Below, piece by piece: positions 53,153 to 63,665 of a stretch of DNA of 64,000 bases. Within the stretch, counting starts at the first letter, position 1; each line of letters starts with the position of its first letter. The notes under the pieces are model-generated. The model was not told the DNA's origin. It worked only from the letters and a program-made list of their open reading frames with translations, and ran no database searches. This stretch comes from Verrucomicrobiota bacterium. GTDB lineage: Bacteria; Verrucomicrobiota; Verrucomicrobiia; Chthoniobacterales; Terrimicrobiaceae. The stretch is from the NCBI GenBank assembly GCA_026398275.1, contig JAPLTF010000064.1:1-64000 (forward strand), read 5' to 3'. Made by a program: the position numbers and the translations under genes.

Positions 53153-53851
53153 TCAGACGCCGCCGAACCGGCGGCTCCGGCTCTTGTAGTCTTCCAGCGC
53201 TTCGAAAAAATCCGCCTTGGCGAAATCCGGCCAGAGCTTTTTCGTGACGTGGATTTCCGTGTAGCTCAACTGCCAGAGGAGAAAGTTCGAAATCCTCATC
53301 TCTCCCGAAGTGCGGATCAGGAGGTCCGGGTCGGGGATCCCCTCCGTGTAGAGCCTTGAGGAGATCAACTCGGGAGTCACATCATCGGGGGCCAACCCGC
53401 CGCCGGCGGCATCCCGCACAATCGATTTGACGGCGTCCAGGATTTCTGTGCGCCCGCTGTAGCTGAGCGCAAGGATCACATGGAGGCGGGAGTTGGAGGC
53501 GGTCGCCTCGACCACCTCGCTCAACTTTTTCCGGCACGGGGGCGGCAGGTCGTCCAGCCGTCCGATCGCCCGCAGGCGCACCCCCTCGCGCAGCATCTCC
53601 TCCTTCTTCTCGTTGAGGAATCGCTCGAGGAGAAGCATGAGCCCGTTGACCTCAAGCGGCGGCCGCTTCCAGTTCTCGGAGGAAAACGCGTAGAGGGTCA
53701 GGAATTCGACGCCGGTTTCCATGCAGGCCTCGACGCACTGCCGGATCGACTTCGAGCCCTGCTCATGGCCGGCCAGCCTCGGCAGCCCCTTTTGCTGGGC
53801 CCACCGGCCGTTGCCGTCCATGATGACAGCGACATGACGGGGGATTGCCAT
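53153..53851 (-). CDS. uppS: Undecaprenyl diphosphate synthase
   Basis: A 232-residue cis-prenyltransferase. The catalytic opening is PRHVAVIMDGNGRWAQQKG, the Asp binding Mg2+. TLYAFSSENWKRP follows, then ALSYSGRTEI and the end DPDLLIRTSGEMRISNFLLW. It makes the C55 lipid carrier for peptidoglycan and glycans. It follows purA by eight bases. The long upstream extension of the frame is a purA shadow. A 187-base gap separates it from rplK and shows no clear feature. Confidence 0.95.
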   Translation of the reverse strand: MAIPRHVAVIMDGNGRWAQQKGLPRLAGHEQGSKSIRQCVEACMETGVEFLTLYAFSSENWKRPPLEVNGLMLLLERFLNEKKEEMLREGVRLRAIGRLDDLPPPCRKKLSEVVEATASNSRLHVILALSYSGRTEILDAVKSIVRDAAGGGLAPDDVTPELISSRLYTEGIPDPDLLIRTSGEMRISNFLLWQLSYTEIHVTKKLWPDFAKADFFEALEDYKSRSRRFGGV

Positions 53852-53859
53852 CACATGAA

Positions 53860-55272
<1,413 letters not shown>

Positions 55273-55304
55273 CTAGAGCGGAGAATTTCGCGAACATCCC
55301 ATCC

Positions 55305-55778
55305 ATGTCGAAATCCGTCCCGATGCGTCCCAGGCTGGCACCCAAGGCCACACTTTCCTTTGCGATCGTGGCCAGCCAATACAACGCCCAGTTCACCCAG
55401 CCGCTCGTGGACAACGCCTACCGCGAACTCAACATCCTCGAACCCGGGGCAACCGTTTCGTTGATCTCAGCGCCGGGATCGTTTGAGATCCCCCTGATGG
55501 TTCAAGCCGTGGCGGAACTCGAGCGCCACCACGCGGTCATTGCCCTCGGCCTCATCATCCGGGGGCAGACGGCGCACGCGGATCTGATCGCCCAGAGCGT
55601 GACCACCGCCCTGCTCGACATTTCTCTTGCGCACAGGGTTCCAGTCATCCACGGCGTGTTGCTCGTCGAGAACGAGGAGCTGGCGCGCGCCCGTTGCATT
55701 GACCAGGAATTCAACCGCGGGGTGGAAACCGCCCGCGCCGCCGTGGCGGCCGCCCGCACGCTGCGCGACATCAAGTAA
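55305..55778 (+). CDS. ribH: 6,7-dimethyl-8-ribityllumazine synthase
   Basis: A 157-residue lumazine synthase. VSLISAPGSFEIPLMVQAVAE holds the substrate loop. HAVIALGLIIRGQTAHADLI carries the phosphate-binding segment and catalytic His, where the usual GxVIRGxTxHFD reads somewhat differently (TAHAD). PVIHGVLLVENEELAR follows. It catalyses the step before riboflavin. First gene of a tight run ribH-nusB-ftsY with four-base gaps. Confidence 0.92.
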   Translation: MSKSVPMRPRLAPKATLSFAIVASQYNAQFTQPLVDNAYRELNILEPGATVSLISAPGSFEIPLMVQAVAELERHHAVIALGLIIRGQTAHADLIAQSVTTALLDISLAHRVPVIHGVLLVENEELARARCIDQEFNRGVETARAAVAAARTLRDIK

Positions 55779-55782
55779 GGCC

Positions 55783-56193
55783 ATGGGAGTCCGACGAGAT
55801 GCCCGCGAAGCAGCGGTTCAATACCTTTACCAGCGCGAGCTCCAGGCGGACGAAAGCGACGCGCTCCTCACCGATTTTTACCGCCTCCGCGGCCTCAGCC
55901 CGAGCGCGAGAAAATTTTGCGAATCCCTTCTGAAGGGGTGGATGGAGCACCGGGCGGAAATCGACGAAGTGATCCGCGGGCACGCGCGCAACTACGAGTT
56001 CGCCCGCCTCTCCGCAGTGGACAGAAACGTCCTCCGGATCGCCTGCCAGGAGCTCCTCTTCTGCGGGGACATCCCCCCGGCGGTCGCGATCAACGAGGCG
56101 ATCGAAATCGCGAAGAAATTCAGCACCGAGGAATCCGGAAAGTTTGTGAACGGGGTCCTCGACAATATCCGCAAAGCCCGCAGGAAGCCCTGA
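55783..56193 (+). CDS. nusB: Transcription antitermination factor NusB
   Basis: A 136-residue all-helical NusB. The start RRDAREAAVQYLYQREL and the C-terminal half (RLSAVDRNVLRIACQELLFC, then PPAVAINEAIEIAKKFSTEE and FVNGVLDNI) are diagnostic. It binds boxA of rRNA transcripts with NusE. The neighbour ribH is its usual partner. ATG at 55783, four bases after ribH. Confidence 0.95.
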   Translation: MGVRRDAREAAVQYLYQRELQADESDALLTDFYRLRGLSPSARKFCESLLKGWMEHRAEIDEVIRGHARNYEFARLSAVDRNVLRIACQELLFCGDIPPAVAINEAIEIAKKFSTEESGKFVNGVLDNIRKARRKP

Positions 56194-56197
56194 TTCC

Positions 56198-57046
56198 ATG
56201 GCGCTCGGTTTTCTTAAATCCTTCGTCCAAAAATTCACTGCGCGTCCCGTGGACTGGGACGAACTCGAGGAGGCGCTGATCCGGGCCGATCTCGGGGTTC
56301 CCATGGCGCTGAAAATTCTGGAGTCCCTTCGCGGCCGCGGGAAGTCCGTGACCGGGGAGACCGCCGCCGAAGTGGCGCGGGAGGAGATCTTGAATGTCCT
56401 GCCGCCCACGCTTCCGCTCCTGCGCCCCCTCCCCTCGAAGCCGAAGGCCATTCTGGTCGTCGGGGTCAACGGCACCGGCAAGACCACATCCTCCGCCAAG
56501 CTGGCCCACTGGTTCAAATCCCACCGCCACTCCTGCGTGCTTGTCGCAGCTGACACCTTCCGGGCCGCCGCGATCGAGCAGTTGGGCGTCTGGGGAGAAC
56601 GCCTCGGGATCGACGTCATCAAGAGCCAGTATCAGGGAGATTCCGCAGCCCTCTGCTACGACGCCTGGACCAGCGCGCAGAAAAAAAACATCGAGTTCCT
56701 GATCTGCGACACGGCCGGACGCCTCCACACAAAGAGCAACCTCATGCAGGAGCTCACCAAGGTCGCCAGAACGCTTGCCAAGCACGACGAGGATGCGCCC
56801 CACGAAAAATGGCTCGTCGTGGACGCGACCACCGGCTCCAACGCCCTCGTGCAGGCGAAGGAATTCCATCAGGCGATCGGCCTTACCGGGCTGATCATGA
56901 CCAAGCTCGACGGAAGCGGCAAAGGCGGGGTCGCCGTCGCCATCCAGCACGAGCTCGGCATCCCCACGCGCTTCATCGGCACCGGGGAAAAACCCGGGGA
57001 CTTCTGCGCTTTTCATCGCGAGACATTCGTCTCGAAGATCCTGTAG
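56198..57046 (+). CDS. ftsY: Signal recognition particle receptor FtsY
   Basis: A 282-residue NG-domain GTPase. The N domain is compact (WDELEEALIRADLGVPMALK). G motifs: VGVNGTGKTTSSAKLA (P-loop), DTFRAAAIEQL, DTAGRLHTKSNLMQEL, TKLDGSGKGG and GTGEKPGDFCAF. The acidic A domain of E. coli FtsY is missing, as in many bacteria. It delivers SRP-ribosome complexes to SecYEG. Confidence 0.95.
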   Translation: MALGFLKSFVQKFTARPVDWDELEEALIRADLGVPMALKILESLRGRGKSVTGETAAEVAREEILNVLPPTLPLLRPLPSKPKAILVVGVNGTGKTTSSAKLAHWFKSHRHSCVLVAADTFRAAAIEQLGVWGERLGIDVIKSQYQGDSAALCYDAWTSAQKKNIEFLICDTAGRLHTKSNLMQELTKVARTLAKHDEDAPHEKWLVVDATTGSNALVQAKEFHQAIGLTGLIMTKLDGSGKGGVAVAIQHELGIPTRFIGTGEKPGDFCAFHRETFVSKIL

Positions 57047-57159
57047 CAGAGTGCTCGGAAAGCGCACCGTTTCGTGTGTGGGGCCGGGCCTTCAAACCGT
57101 TCGAACGTTTTTGCTGGATACTGAAAACCGGACGCCAAAAACAAACCTCATCACCGGAG

Positions 57160-57188
57160 TTGTCAAACCTCTCCACCTCCGTTACGAA
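57160..57188 (+). promoter_or_regulatory. Promoter of tRNA-Ser
   Basis: TTGTCA (57160-57165), exactly 17 bases, TACGAA (57183-57188). The start would be near 57195, about 12 bases before the tRNA. Confidence 0.6.
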
Positions 57189-57206
57189 TACCCGTTCCCC
57201 GAACAG

Positions 57207-57291
57207 GGATGGGTGGCAGAGTGGTCGATCGCGCACGCCTGGAAAGCGTGTTTACCGAAAGGTAACGAGGGTTCGAATCCCTCCCCATCCG
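57207..57291 (+). tRNA. tRNA-Ser (GGA)
   Basis: Class II tRNA. The acceptor stem is GGATGGG/CCCATCC with discriminator G. The anticodon stem CACGC/GCGTG encloses CTGGAAA with anticodon GGA. There is a long variable arm (TTACCGAAAGGTAA) and the T-loop TTCGAAT. CCA is not encoded. Confidence 0.95.
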
Positions 57292-57295
57292 GTTA

Positions 57296-57312
57296 TTCCG
57301 CCGCAGGCGGAA
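57296..57312. terminator. Short hairpin after tRNA-Ser
   Basis: TTCCGCC-GCA-GGCGGAA, five bases after the tRNA and nine before the convergent gene end. No T tract. Confidence 0.45.
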
Positions 57313-57320
57313 CTCCGAGC

Positions 57321-58961
57321 TTAACGGCTTTTCGGGGCGCTGAGGACCCCGCCCGCAGCGGCCGCGATGGCCAGCTGGCTCACTGTCACCGGCCCGCTCG
57401 ACTCCAGCAGGACGCCCTCCTCGAGCCGCTGCTGCGAGAGGATCACGGGCGGAAGGTGGCGCGCAATGGTCTCGGTCTGCGGCAGCTTGCCGGTGTCGAT
57501 GATGTCGGCCGCGCCGGGCATGACCTGCACCCCGAAAAGAATCACCGGCCGGAGGGCGGCGTAGGCCCGCTCGAACAGGGACCGCGTGTCGATGAAGGCA
57601 AACAACTCATTTGCGGACCGATACGCCGGAACCGCCGCGGCAAACGCCGGCAGGCCCTCGAGGGAAGCTCCCTCGGAACGCGCGGCCTTCGACACGCTCG
57701 CGGGATCGATTCCCAGGATCAGGAATTGATCGGTCAGCGCCAGCGTGGGCGAGACCAGGGGGTTCGAGACGGAGGGGATGCTGTAGAGCTTGATCCCCTC
57801 CTCCTCGACGATGTGCGTCTCGGGAAAAAGGGAGATGAGCTTTTTCAGCGCGTCCGCCGCCTTGGCCTGATCGCGAACCTCGACAGCCAGCACGCCCGTG
57901 GGGGCCATCTGGCCGGTGCCCCAGTTGACAACGATCGCGCATTCGGGGCCGCAGGCGGCTGTGGCCAGCTCCGCCAACTCGACCACGGAAGACTGCGGCG
58001 CGGTGCCGGCGAGAGCTTTCTCCAGGAGCGCCGAAGACCCGCCGAACCTTGCCAGGAAATCGACGAACACGATGGTGTCCGCCGCAGTGAAGCGCGCTGT
58101 TTTGTGCGTGAGCGCATCCGTCGGCTTCGGGCTCTTGCGCAGCACGAACACCGCGTCGCGCTGAAGCTCGCCGTCCAGCTTCAACGAGCCCCCCACGGCC
58201 TCGGTCGAGCGCAGCGCCTCGACCTGCTCGGGGACCGACTCCGCTCCGAGCGACCGCCCGGTCTCCAGCAGCACATCAATCGCTTTCTGCGGCTGAAGGA
58301 AAAACGCAAAGTCCGGTGTGCCGAGCATCCGCTTCGACACCTCAAGAAACCGCGGGTTCGCGGCCAGGGCGGGCGTGGCTTGGTTCCCGGCCGCCCGGTC
58401 GAGGGCCGACTTGATCAAATCCCCGCTCGTGGAAACAAATCCCCACCTGCCGTGGGTCGCCGTGAAAACCGCGAACTTCCCATGCTGGCTGCTGAGGATC
58501 TCCTCGCCCCCGTGGGTTTCGCTGGTCGTCTGCCCGGGCGGAAGCTCCCTCCGCATCCTGGCCACCGCCTCGTCAAAATCCTTGCGCCCGCCCCAATACT
58601 GGAACCCCACCAGCGCGTCCAGCCGCTCGGTTGTCACCCCGGTCACGGCCACAAAGATCCTGCCCGGTTTGAGACCGATCAAAATCTTCCCGGCCTCGTC
58701 AGCGCCACCGCTCGACATCAGGTTGGAGAGCGGCTTTTCCAGGAAGGCCTTCACCTCCGGCTCTTTCCCGACCCGGGCCAGGGACGTCCCCTGCCACCGC
58801 AGGAAGGAACGCGGCAGGTCCACGAAGGATGCGAAAAAAATCGTGTCCCCGGGGACCAGCATCGCCGCATCCGAAGGACCGGACGCCCTCCGGAAAAGCA
58901 GGACCGCGGCAAGGGCAAGCACCATAACCACGACCGCGGCTATCGACAACTTTTTGATCAT
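57321..58961 (-). CDS. Membrane-anchored protein of unknown function (DUF3352-like)
   Basis: A 546-residue protein with one N-terminal anchor (KLSIAAVVVMVLALAAVLLF) and a large exported part. The body alternates strands and helices and repeatedly uses patterns such as FASFVDLPRSFLRWQ, VFVDFLARFGGSSALLEKAL and ELFAFIDTRSLFERAYAAL. These resemble DUF3352 proteins with tandem repeats of a fold that starts AFVDxxxLxxxxxxxL. No catalytic residues are apparent. Its start is divergent from the small membrane protein at 59021. Confidence 0.6.
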   Translation of the reverse strand: MIKKLSIAAVVVMVLALAAVLLFRRASGPSDAAMLVPGDTIFFASFVDLPRSFLRWQGTSLARVGKEPEVKAFLEKPLSNLMSSGGADEAGKILIGLKPGRIFVAVTGVTTERLDALVGFQYWGGRKDFDEAVARMRRELPPGQTTSETHGGEEILSSQHGKFAVFTATHGRWGFVSTSGDLIKSALDRAAGNQATPALAANPRFLEVSKRMLGTPDFAFFLQPQKAIDVLLETGRSLGAESVPEQVEALRSTEAVGGSLKLDGELQRDAVFVLRKSPKPTDALTHKTARFTAADTIVFVDFLARFGGSSALLEKALAGTAPQSSVVELAELATAACGPECAIVVNWGTGQMAPTGVLAVEVRDQAKAADALKKLISLFPETHIVEEEGIKLYSIPSVSNPLVSPTLALTDQFLILGIDPASVSKAARSEGASLEGLPAFAAAVPAYRSANELFAFIDTRSLFERAYAALRPVILFGVQVMPGAADIIDTGKLPQTETIARHLPPVILSQQRLEEGVLLESSGPVTVSQLAIAAAAGGVLSAPKSR

Positions 58962-59020
58962 GGGCCGATATTAGGGCAAATCCATTGACGCCGCAAGCAT
59001 CGGGAGTAGGATGGACTCCT

Positions 59021-59296
59021 ATGGACACCTCGAAAATTCAAGACTATCTGAAGCCAGCCTGTTCCTGCTGCAACAAAGACAACCTTCGTCTGGTCTCCGA
59101 CATCTGCCTCTATCTCGGATTCCTCTCCATCATCGCCTCCGTCGCCACATGGTTCACCGCCTCGCGCGAAAACCGCGCCTACGGGGAGCGCTTCGGAATT
59201 TTCATCGGCCTCTGGGTCCCCAGCTTCTTCATCCTCTCCAGCCGCCTCTCGCGGATGGCCGATGAATTGCCGGAAGTGATCGAGGACGAGGAATAG
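59021..59296 (+). CDS. Small two-helix membrane protein
   Basis: A 91-residue protein. The N-terminus holds a CSCC cluster (KPACSCCNKDN) that could bind metal. Two hydrophobic segments follow (ICLYLGFLSIIASVATWF; FGIFIGLWVPSFFILSSRL) and the tail is acidic. Unrecognised. It ends six bases before the cyclopropane-fatty-acid synthase gene and may help that membrane-lipid enzyme; this is position only. Confidence 0.65.
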   Translation: MDTSKIQDYLKPACSCCNKDNLRLVSDICLYLGFLSIIASVATWFTASRENRAYGERFGIFIGLWVPSFFILSSRLSRMADELPEVIEDEE

Positions 59297-59302
59297 ATTG
59301 CC

Positions 59303-60466
59303 GTGGCCCCGCCGGCTGAGTCGAGGCGGCCCGCCGGAAAAATCCGGGGAGGTTCCCCTGCGGAAACAACCCTCGCGAAAATGCTGGCTTCGGCGGATAT
59401 CGTCGCCGGAGGAGACCGGCCATGGGACATCCAAGTCCACAATTCCCGCTTTTACCAGCGGGCGCTTGCCGAAGGCACCGTGGGGTTCGGCGAATCCTAC
59501 ATGGACGGCTGGTGGGATTGCGAGGCCCTTGACGAACTGTGCTGCCGGGCGATCCGGGCGCGCCTCGATGAACGTGCCCCCGTCAATTTGCGGACGGCGC
59601 TCTCGGTTGCCGCAGCCGTCTTCCTGAACCTCCAGACAAGGCGCCGGACCGGGAAGCTCGCCGAGCGGCACTACGATCTGGGCAATGATTTCTTCGGGGC
59701 GATGCTCGATCCGGAGATGCAATATTCCTGCGCCTGCTTCAGCGGCACGGACGACCTCGCTGCGGCGCAGAGGCTCAAGCTGGATTTGATATTCCGGAAG
59801 CTCGGGCTCGAACCCGGGATGCGCCTGCTCGATATCGGGTGCGGATGGGGAGGTCTGGCGCGACTTGCGGCCAGGGATCACGGGTGCGAGGTGGTGGGAA
59901 TCACCATCTCCCGTGAGCAGCAGGCCCATGCAGCCCATGCCTGCCGCGGGCTGCCCGTGGAAATCCGGCTGCAGGATTACCGGGATCTTTCAGAACCCTT
60001 CGATCGCATCGTCAGCGTCGGCATGCTGGAACATGTGGGCTGCAAAAATTTCCGCACGTTTTTTGAAACCGCCCACCGCTGCCTGGCGGAGGGCGGCCTG
60101 TTTTTGTGCCATACGATCGGCGGTGTGAAATCCCAATCCCACACCGATCCCTGGATCGAGCGATACATCTTCCCGAATTCCATGATCCCCTCGGCCTCGC
60201 AGGTGGCGTGCGCGGCGGACGGGCTGTTTGTCGTCGAGGACGTCCAGAACTTCGGGGCCGACTACGACCGCACCCTTCTCGCCTGGGAAAAGAATTTTTG
60301 CGCCTCGTGGCCCCGGTTCTGCGACCGGTATGGGGAACGCTTCCGCCGCATGTGGCGCTTCTACCTGCTGAGCTGCGCCGGGGCGTTTCGCGCACGCAGC
60401 CTTCAAGTCTTCCAATTCCTTTTCTCCAAGGGGGGGATCGCGGGCGGATTCCACCCCGTGCGTTGA
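59303..60466 (+). CDS. cfa: Cyclopropane-fatty-acyl-phospholipid synthase
   Basis: A 387-residue SAM methyltransferase. The N-terminal domain has GTVGFGESYMDGWWDCEALD. ERHYDLGNDFFGAMLD and MQYSCACF lead to the SAM motif LLDIGCGWGGLARLAA. VGITISREQQAHA, SVGMLEHVGCKNFRTFF and the late IERYIFPNSMIPS are all family blocks. It adds a methylene group to unsaturated phospholipids in the membrane. GTG start; an in-frame ATG is 26 codons further in. Confidence 0.92.
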   Translation: MAPPAESRRPAGKIRGGSPAETTLAKMLASADIVAGGDRPWDIQVHNSRFYQRALAEGTVGFGESYMDGWWDCEALDELCCRAIRARLDERAPVNLRTALSVAAAVFLNLQTRRRTGKLAERHYDLGNDFFGAMLDPEMQYSCACFSGTDDLAAAQRLKLDLIFRKLGLEPGMRLLDIGCGWGGLARLAARDHGCEVVGITISREQQAHAAHACRGLPVEIRLQDYRDLSEPFDRIVSVGMLEHVGCKNFRTFFETAHRCLAEGGLFLCHTIGGVKSQSHTDPWIERYIFPNSMIPSASQVACAADGLFVVEDVQNFGADYDRTLLAWEKNFCASWPRFCDRYGERFRRMWRFYLLSCAGAFRARSLQVFQFLFSKGGIAGGFHPVR

Positions 60467-60545
60467 GGGGGGGCGTCGCCAGACACTGGCTGAAAAGCCT
60501 GTAACTTTTTCAGAAAGTTCCTGCGGGATGATGCCAAACGGAGCA

Positions 60546-60556
60546 GGCAGGATGCC
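60546..60556. repeat. Short palindromic repeat (GGCAGGATGCC)
   Basis: GGCAGGATGCC flanked by GAGC and CGCGCTC, in the 217-base gap between cfa and the Nif3-like gene. It is the third member of the family also at 30948 and 42590. Nothing else stands out in that gap. Confidence 0.45.
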
Positions 60557-60683
60557 CGCGCTCCCGTTTTCCTCCTCTTCGCCATCCCTGATCACCCGTG
60601 GGTGGACAGAATGACGGGTTTGGGAGGCTCATGCGAAACCGGGCAAAATAAAATTCTTCAAATCATCCGCAGGACAATATGCA

Positions 60684-61445
60684 ATGCAATCCATGCACCT
60701 GGATGAAGTGAGCGGGTATCTGGATGAGCTTTTGAATACCCGGCAGATTGGGGATTATCCGAATGCCTGCAACGGCCTGCAGGTCGAAAATTCCGGCGGC
60801 CTGTCCAAGATCGGAGCCGCCGTCGATGCCTGCGAGGCAGTGATTGCCGAGGCGGCGGCGGCAGGGGTGGACCTGTTGCTGGTTCACCACGGGCTATTTT
60901 GGGGCGGGCTCTCTCCGCTGACCGGGGCGACCTACCGGAAAATGCGGCTGATCCTCGAGGCCGACATGGCCGTCTACAGCGCGCACCTCCCGCTCGATGC
61001 CCACCCGCGGCTCGGAAACAATGCCCTGCTCGCCGGGGCGCTCGGACTCGAAAACGGCGATCCGTTTTTTCAGGAATTCGGGCAGCCGATCGGATGGAAA
61101 TTCGAGGCGGAGGTCAGCCGGGAAGTGCTCCGCGATCTGCTGGAAAAAGCCGTTGGTGGTCCGGTGCATCTGGCTCCGGGCGGCCCGGTGCTTTCGCGCA
61201 AGATCGGGATTGTGACCGGGGGAGCCGGCGGCGAGGTGGCCAGGGCGATGAAGGAGGGAGTGGACACATTCATCACCGGCGAGGGGCCGCACTGGTCGTT
61301 CACCGCTGCGGAGGAACTCGGGATCAATCTCTTCTACGCCGGCCACTATGCGACCGAGACATTCGGGGTCAGGGCGCTCGCCGCGGAGGTCTCCAAAAAG
61401 TTCGCCCTCCCGTGGCAGTTCATCGATCACCCGACCGGGCTGTGA
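60684..61445 (+). CDS. Nif3-like dinuclear metal center protein (YbgI family)
   Basis: A 253-residue Nif3/YbgI protein. The metal ligands are visible in DLLLVHHGLFWGG (two His) and SAHLPLDAHPRLGNNALLAG (further His and Asp). The C-terminus, AGHYATETFGVRALA, gives another His and Glu. Family members form hexameric toroids with a di-iron or di-zinc site; the biochemical role is unsettled (GTP cyclohydrolase activity has been claimed for some). Length matches YbgI (247). Confidence 0.9.
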   Translation: MQSMHLDEVSGYLDELLNTRQIGDYPNACNGLQVENSGGLSKIGAAVDACEAVIAEAAAAGVDLLLVHHGLFWGGLSPLTGATYRKMRLILEADMAVYSAHLPLDAHPRLGNNALLAGALGLENGDPFFQEFGQPIGWKFEAEVSREVLRDLLEKAVGGPVHLAPGGPVLSRKIGIVTGGAGGEVARAMKEGVDTFITGEGPHWSFTAAEELGINLFYAGHYATETFGVRALAAEVSKKFALPWQFIDHPTGL

Positions 61446-61455
61446 TGAGATTCTT

Positions 61456-61965
61456 ATGAACACCGACGAAATCCGATTGAAAGAAATCCACCGCAAGGGA
61501 GCGGAAGGCTACAAAAATGGATGCCGGGACGCGGAAAACCTGGTCCCCTGCGGGGATGTGGATTTTCTCGCATCCCTCGGCATTTCCTCCCAGGTCCTGC
61601 TCGATTACACGGAGGACTTTGTCCGGTCGGGAGATCCGGACTGCGCGACATTTGTCCGCGTGGCGGAGATCCGGCGCGACTACTTTCTCAAGGTTCAAAA
61701 AGGGATCCCCGCCAGGCTCATCGTTCAGGAACCCGAACTTCCGCGCAAGACGGACGAGTGGGACGGCATCCCCTGGCTGCCGAGAATCGCAAAAAAAGCG
61801 CGGTGCTTTTTGGATGGCACCCTCTGCCGGGACGTCATGTATGGATGCAGCGGGGACCGGGCCTTCCTCCGGAAGAATCTCCTTACGCTCCCCGGCTTTC
61901 TGGAGCAGGTGCGGGATTCCGGCGGCGACCGAGCGAAGCTTGTGCAATACGTCCGCGGGGCCTGA
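61456..61965 (+). CDS. DUF5069 protein
   Basis: A 169-residue soluble protein. The family block is EWDGIPWLPRIAKKARCFLD followed by RDVMYGCSGDRAFLRKNLLT, the pattern of DUF5069, which is common in verrucomicrobia. Function unknown. It starts ten bases after the Nif3-like gene and is probably cotranscribed. Confidence 0.75.
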   Translation: MNTDEIRLKEIHRKGAEGYKNGCRDAENLVPCGDVDFLASLGISSQVLLDYTEDFVRSGDPDCATFVRVAEIRRDYFLKVQKGIPARLIVQEPELPRKTDEWDGIPWLPRIAKKARCFLDGTLCRDVMYGCSGDRAFLRKNLLTLPGFLEQVRDSGGDRAKLVQYVRGA

Positions 61966-62105
61966 TCAACCCACAACACCGCAGTAGAGCCCGCGAATCG
62001 CGAATCCTGGCGAATAGGAGGGAGCTGCAACACCCCCATCGAAACAGGTTTTGAACGTGGCCTTCCCTTCCCATCTGCCTGCCTTTATTCGCGTTCATTC
62101 GCTGC

Positions 62106-62123
62106 ATTCGCGGGCAAAATCCG
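62106..62123. repeat. 18-bp repeat shared with 29715-29732
   Basis: ATTCGCGGGCAAAATCCG, preceded by three ATTCGC-like boxes (TTATTCGCG, CATTCGCTG). It lies 10 bases from the 3' end of the gutted methyltransferase gene. The rest of 61966-62105 shows nothing. Confidence 0.45.
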
Positions 62124-62132
62124 TTCTCGGCA

Positions 62133-62609
62133 TCAATTCCTGCGGGCGACGAGCGAGAGCCGCGGCCACCACCAGATGATTTTCCCGTCCTCTTCCGCGA
62201 GGCCGAACGCCCTCACCGCCTGATCCGGGGCGGATTTGATGAGTTTCATCACCTCGTCGCGGTTCGTCTGCGGGGTGCCGGCGGTCTCGAAATACCAGTG
62301 CAGGTCCGGCTGCTTGAACGGCGTCGTGCCGCATTTCAAAATCTCAAGGCCCGCATCGCGGCAGAGCCCGGACCATTCGCACGGCGAGAGAAACCGCCCG
62401 TGGCTCGGATCGCGCCATTTTTCCACCGCATGGATCCACTCCGCCGCCTGCGGCTCGCCATCGGGCACGCTGCCGTCGATCAGCAGAAAAACCCCGTCGA
62501 GCGCCCCTACGATATCCGCAACATCGGCCAGGATATGGGACGGCCCGTAGTTCCGGCTCTGCCGGTCAAACTGCTCGCGCGAGGCCTGCTGGATGTGGTC
62601 GAGTGACAT
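62133..62609 (-). pseudogene. SAM-dependent methyltransferase with internal deletion
   Basis: A 158-residue frame. Residues 1-30 (LDHIQQASREQFDRQSRNYG) are a typical UbiE/Coq5-like methyltransferase start. Then, directly after PSHILADVADI, the sequence jumps to ALDGVFLLIDGSVPDGEP, which normally follows the fourth strand. The glycine-rich SAM-binding strand and the next 60-80 residues are missing, with the frame preserved. The C-terminal half is intact (FLSPCEWSGLCRDAGLEI). It cannot bind SAM in the normal way, so an in-frame deletion product is the best reading. Confidence 0.6.
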
Positions 62610-62701
62610 ACTTTTCCTTCTAACGCTTTGCCCGGATATTAGCAAAGTCAGCAAATTGCCTGCCACGGCAGATCCCGCCGGTGGAGAGGCGAAGGAACCA
62701 G

Positions 62702-63601
62702 TCAGGCGGCCGACAGAGAGCCGGAGGGCGCGGACCGCCGCAGAATGAGGATCACAGCGCCCAAGGCAACCAGACCCATCACCCAGGTGCTGGTCTCGGG
62801 CACCGGGACTGACGCAAGGTGGCCAACCAGCAGGTCGTTGCCACACTCCTCCGTAAGCCGGAAATTGGCTCCGTTCGCCAGCGAGGCCGCAGACAGGTCG
62901 AAGGTGAAAACATAATTTGTTCCCCCGTTGGTTCCGATGTTGAGCCCGAGGTTCGCAAAGACCTGCGCATCCGACATCGTCGTCACCAGGGACACGCCGG
63001 TCGACTTGACCGTGTCCGCGACGGTCGGAATCAGAAACGCGGGGTCGGCGGAGGCGTTCTGGTTGTAGCTGCCTGTCTGCAGAAGCGATGCCCCGCCGAG
63101 GGCAACAAGGTTGTATCGCAGGTTGTTGCCTGTGGAGTTTGACGGGTCAATAAGGTGGATGGCGTATTCGAATCCGTTTCCGGGCGTGGAGTTGGCATAC
63201 GAAAAGTGCCCGTCCGCTGCGGGGATCCCCATGGCTGCCCGCGACGGGCTGGTGAAGGAGTTGTCCGTATCCACAAAGATGTCTCCAAGGATGTCGCCCG
63301 TAACGTTCTGATCAAAGTTTTTGGCGAGTGGGTTGAACCCGCTGACAACCATCAGACTGCTGGTGTTGACGTCGAAGGCCATCGCCCGCAAGTCCCAGGT
63401 CCAATTCGAAACGCAGTTCGCCGTCACCTGCCCGGACTCGCTGATCCCCGGCCTCGGATCCGTTCCGTATAAGGACCCGGGAGTTCCGTCGTTCACAGTA
63501 ATTTCCACGTATCCGGCGTAGCTTGCGCCGGGCGACAAGAACGCGGACACCAAAATGCAGGCACCCGCCAACAACTGGTTGAGTGTGGGTTGAGTTTTCA
63601 T
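62702..63601 (-). CDS. PEP-CTERM sorting-domain protein
   Basis: A 299-residue exported protein. The signal peptide is LNQLLAGACILVSAFLSPGA with cleavage near SYA. The beta-rich middle is full of Asn, Thr, Ser and Gly. The tail VPETSTWVMGLVALGAVILI followed by LRRS is a PEP-CTERM sorting signal. It would be processed by an exosortase and may join the exopolysaccharide matrix. No enzyme motif is visible. Confidence 0.85.
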   Translation of the reverse strand: MKTQPTLNQLLAGACILVSAFLSPGASYAGYVEITVNDGTPGSLYGTDPRPGISESGQVTANCVSNWTWDLRAMAFDVNTSSLMVVSGFNPLAKNFDQNVTGDILGDIFVDTDNSFTSPSRAAMGIPAADGHFSYANSTPGNGFEYAIHLIDPSNSTGNNLRYNLVALGGASLLQTGSYNQNASADPAFLIPTVADTVKSTGVSLVTTMSDAQVFANLGLNIGTNGGTNYVFTFDLSAASLANGANFRLTEECGNDLLVGHLASVPVPETSTWVMGLVALGAVILILRRSAPSGSLSAA

Positions 63602-63665
63602 GGCGACTAAATCATCACCCCACGCAATAGCCGTGTCTACAAAGCAATTTCTCCATAAAGGAGAG

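Noticed and set aside
57051-58988. 645-codon plus-strand frame running through tRNA-Ser
   Set aside because: It reads through the tRNA and opposite an anchored protein gene; not plausible.
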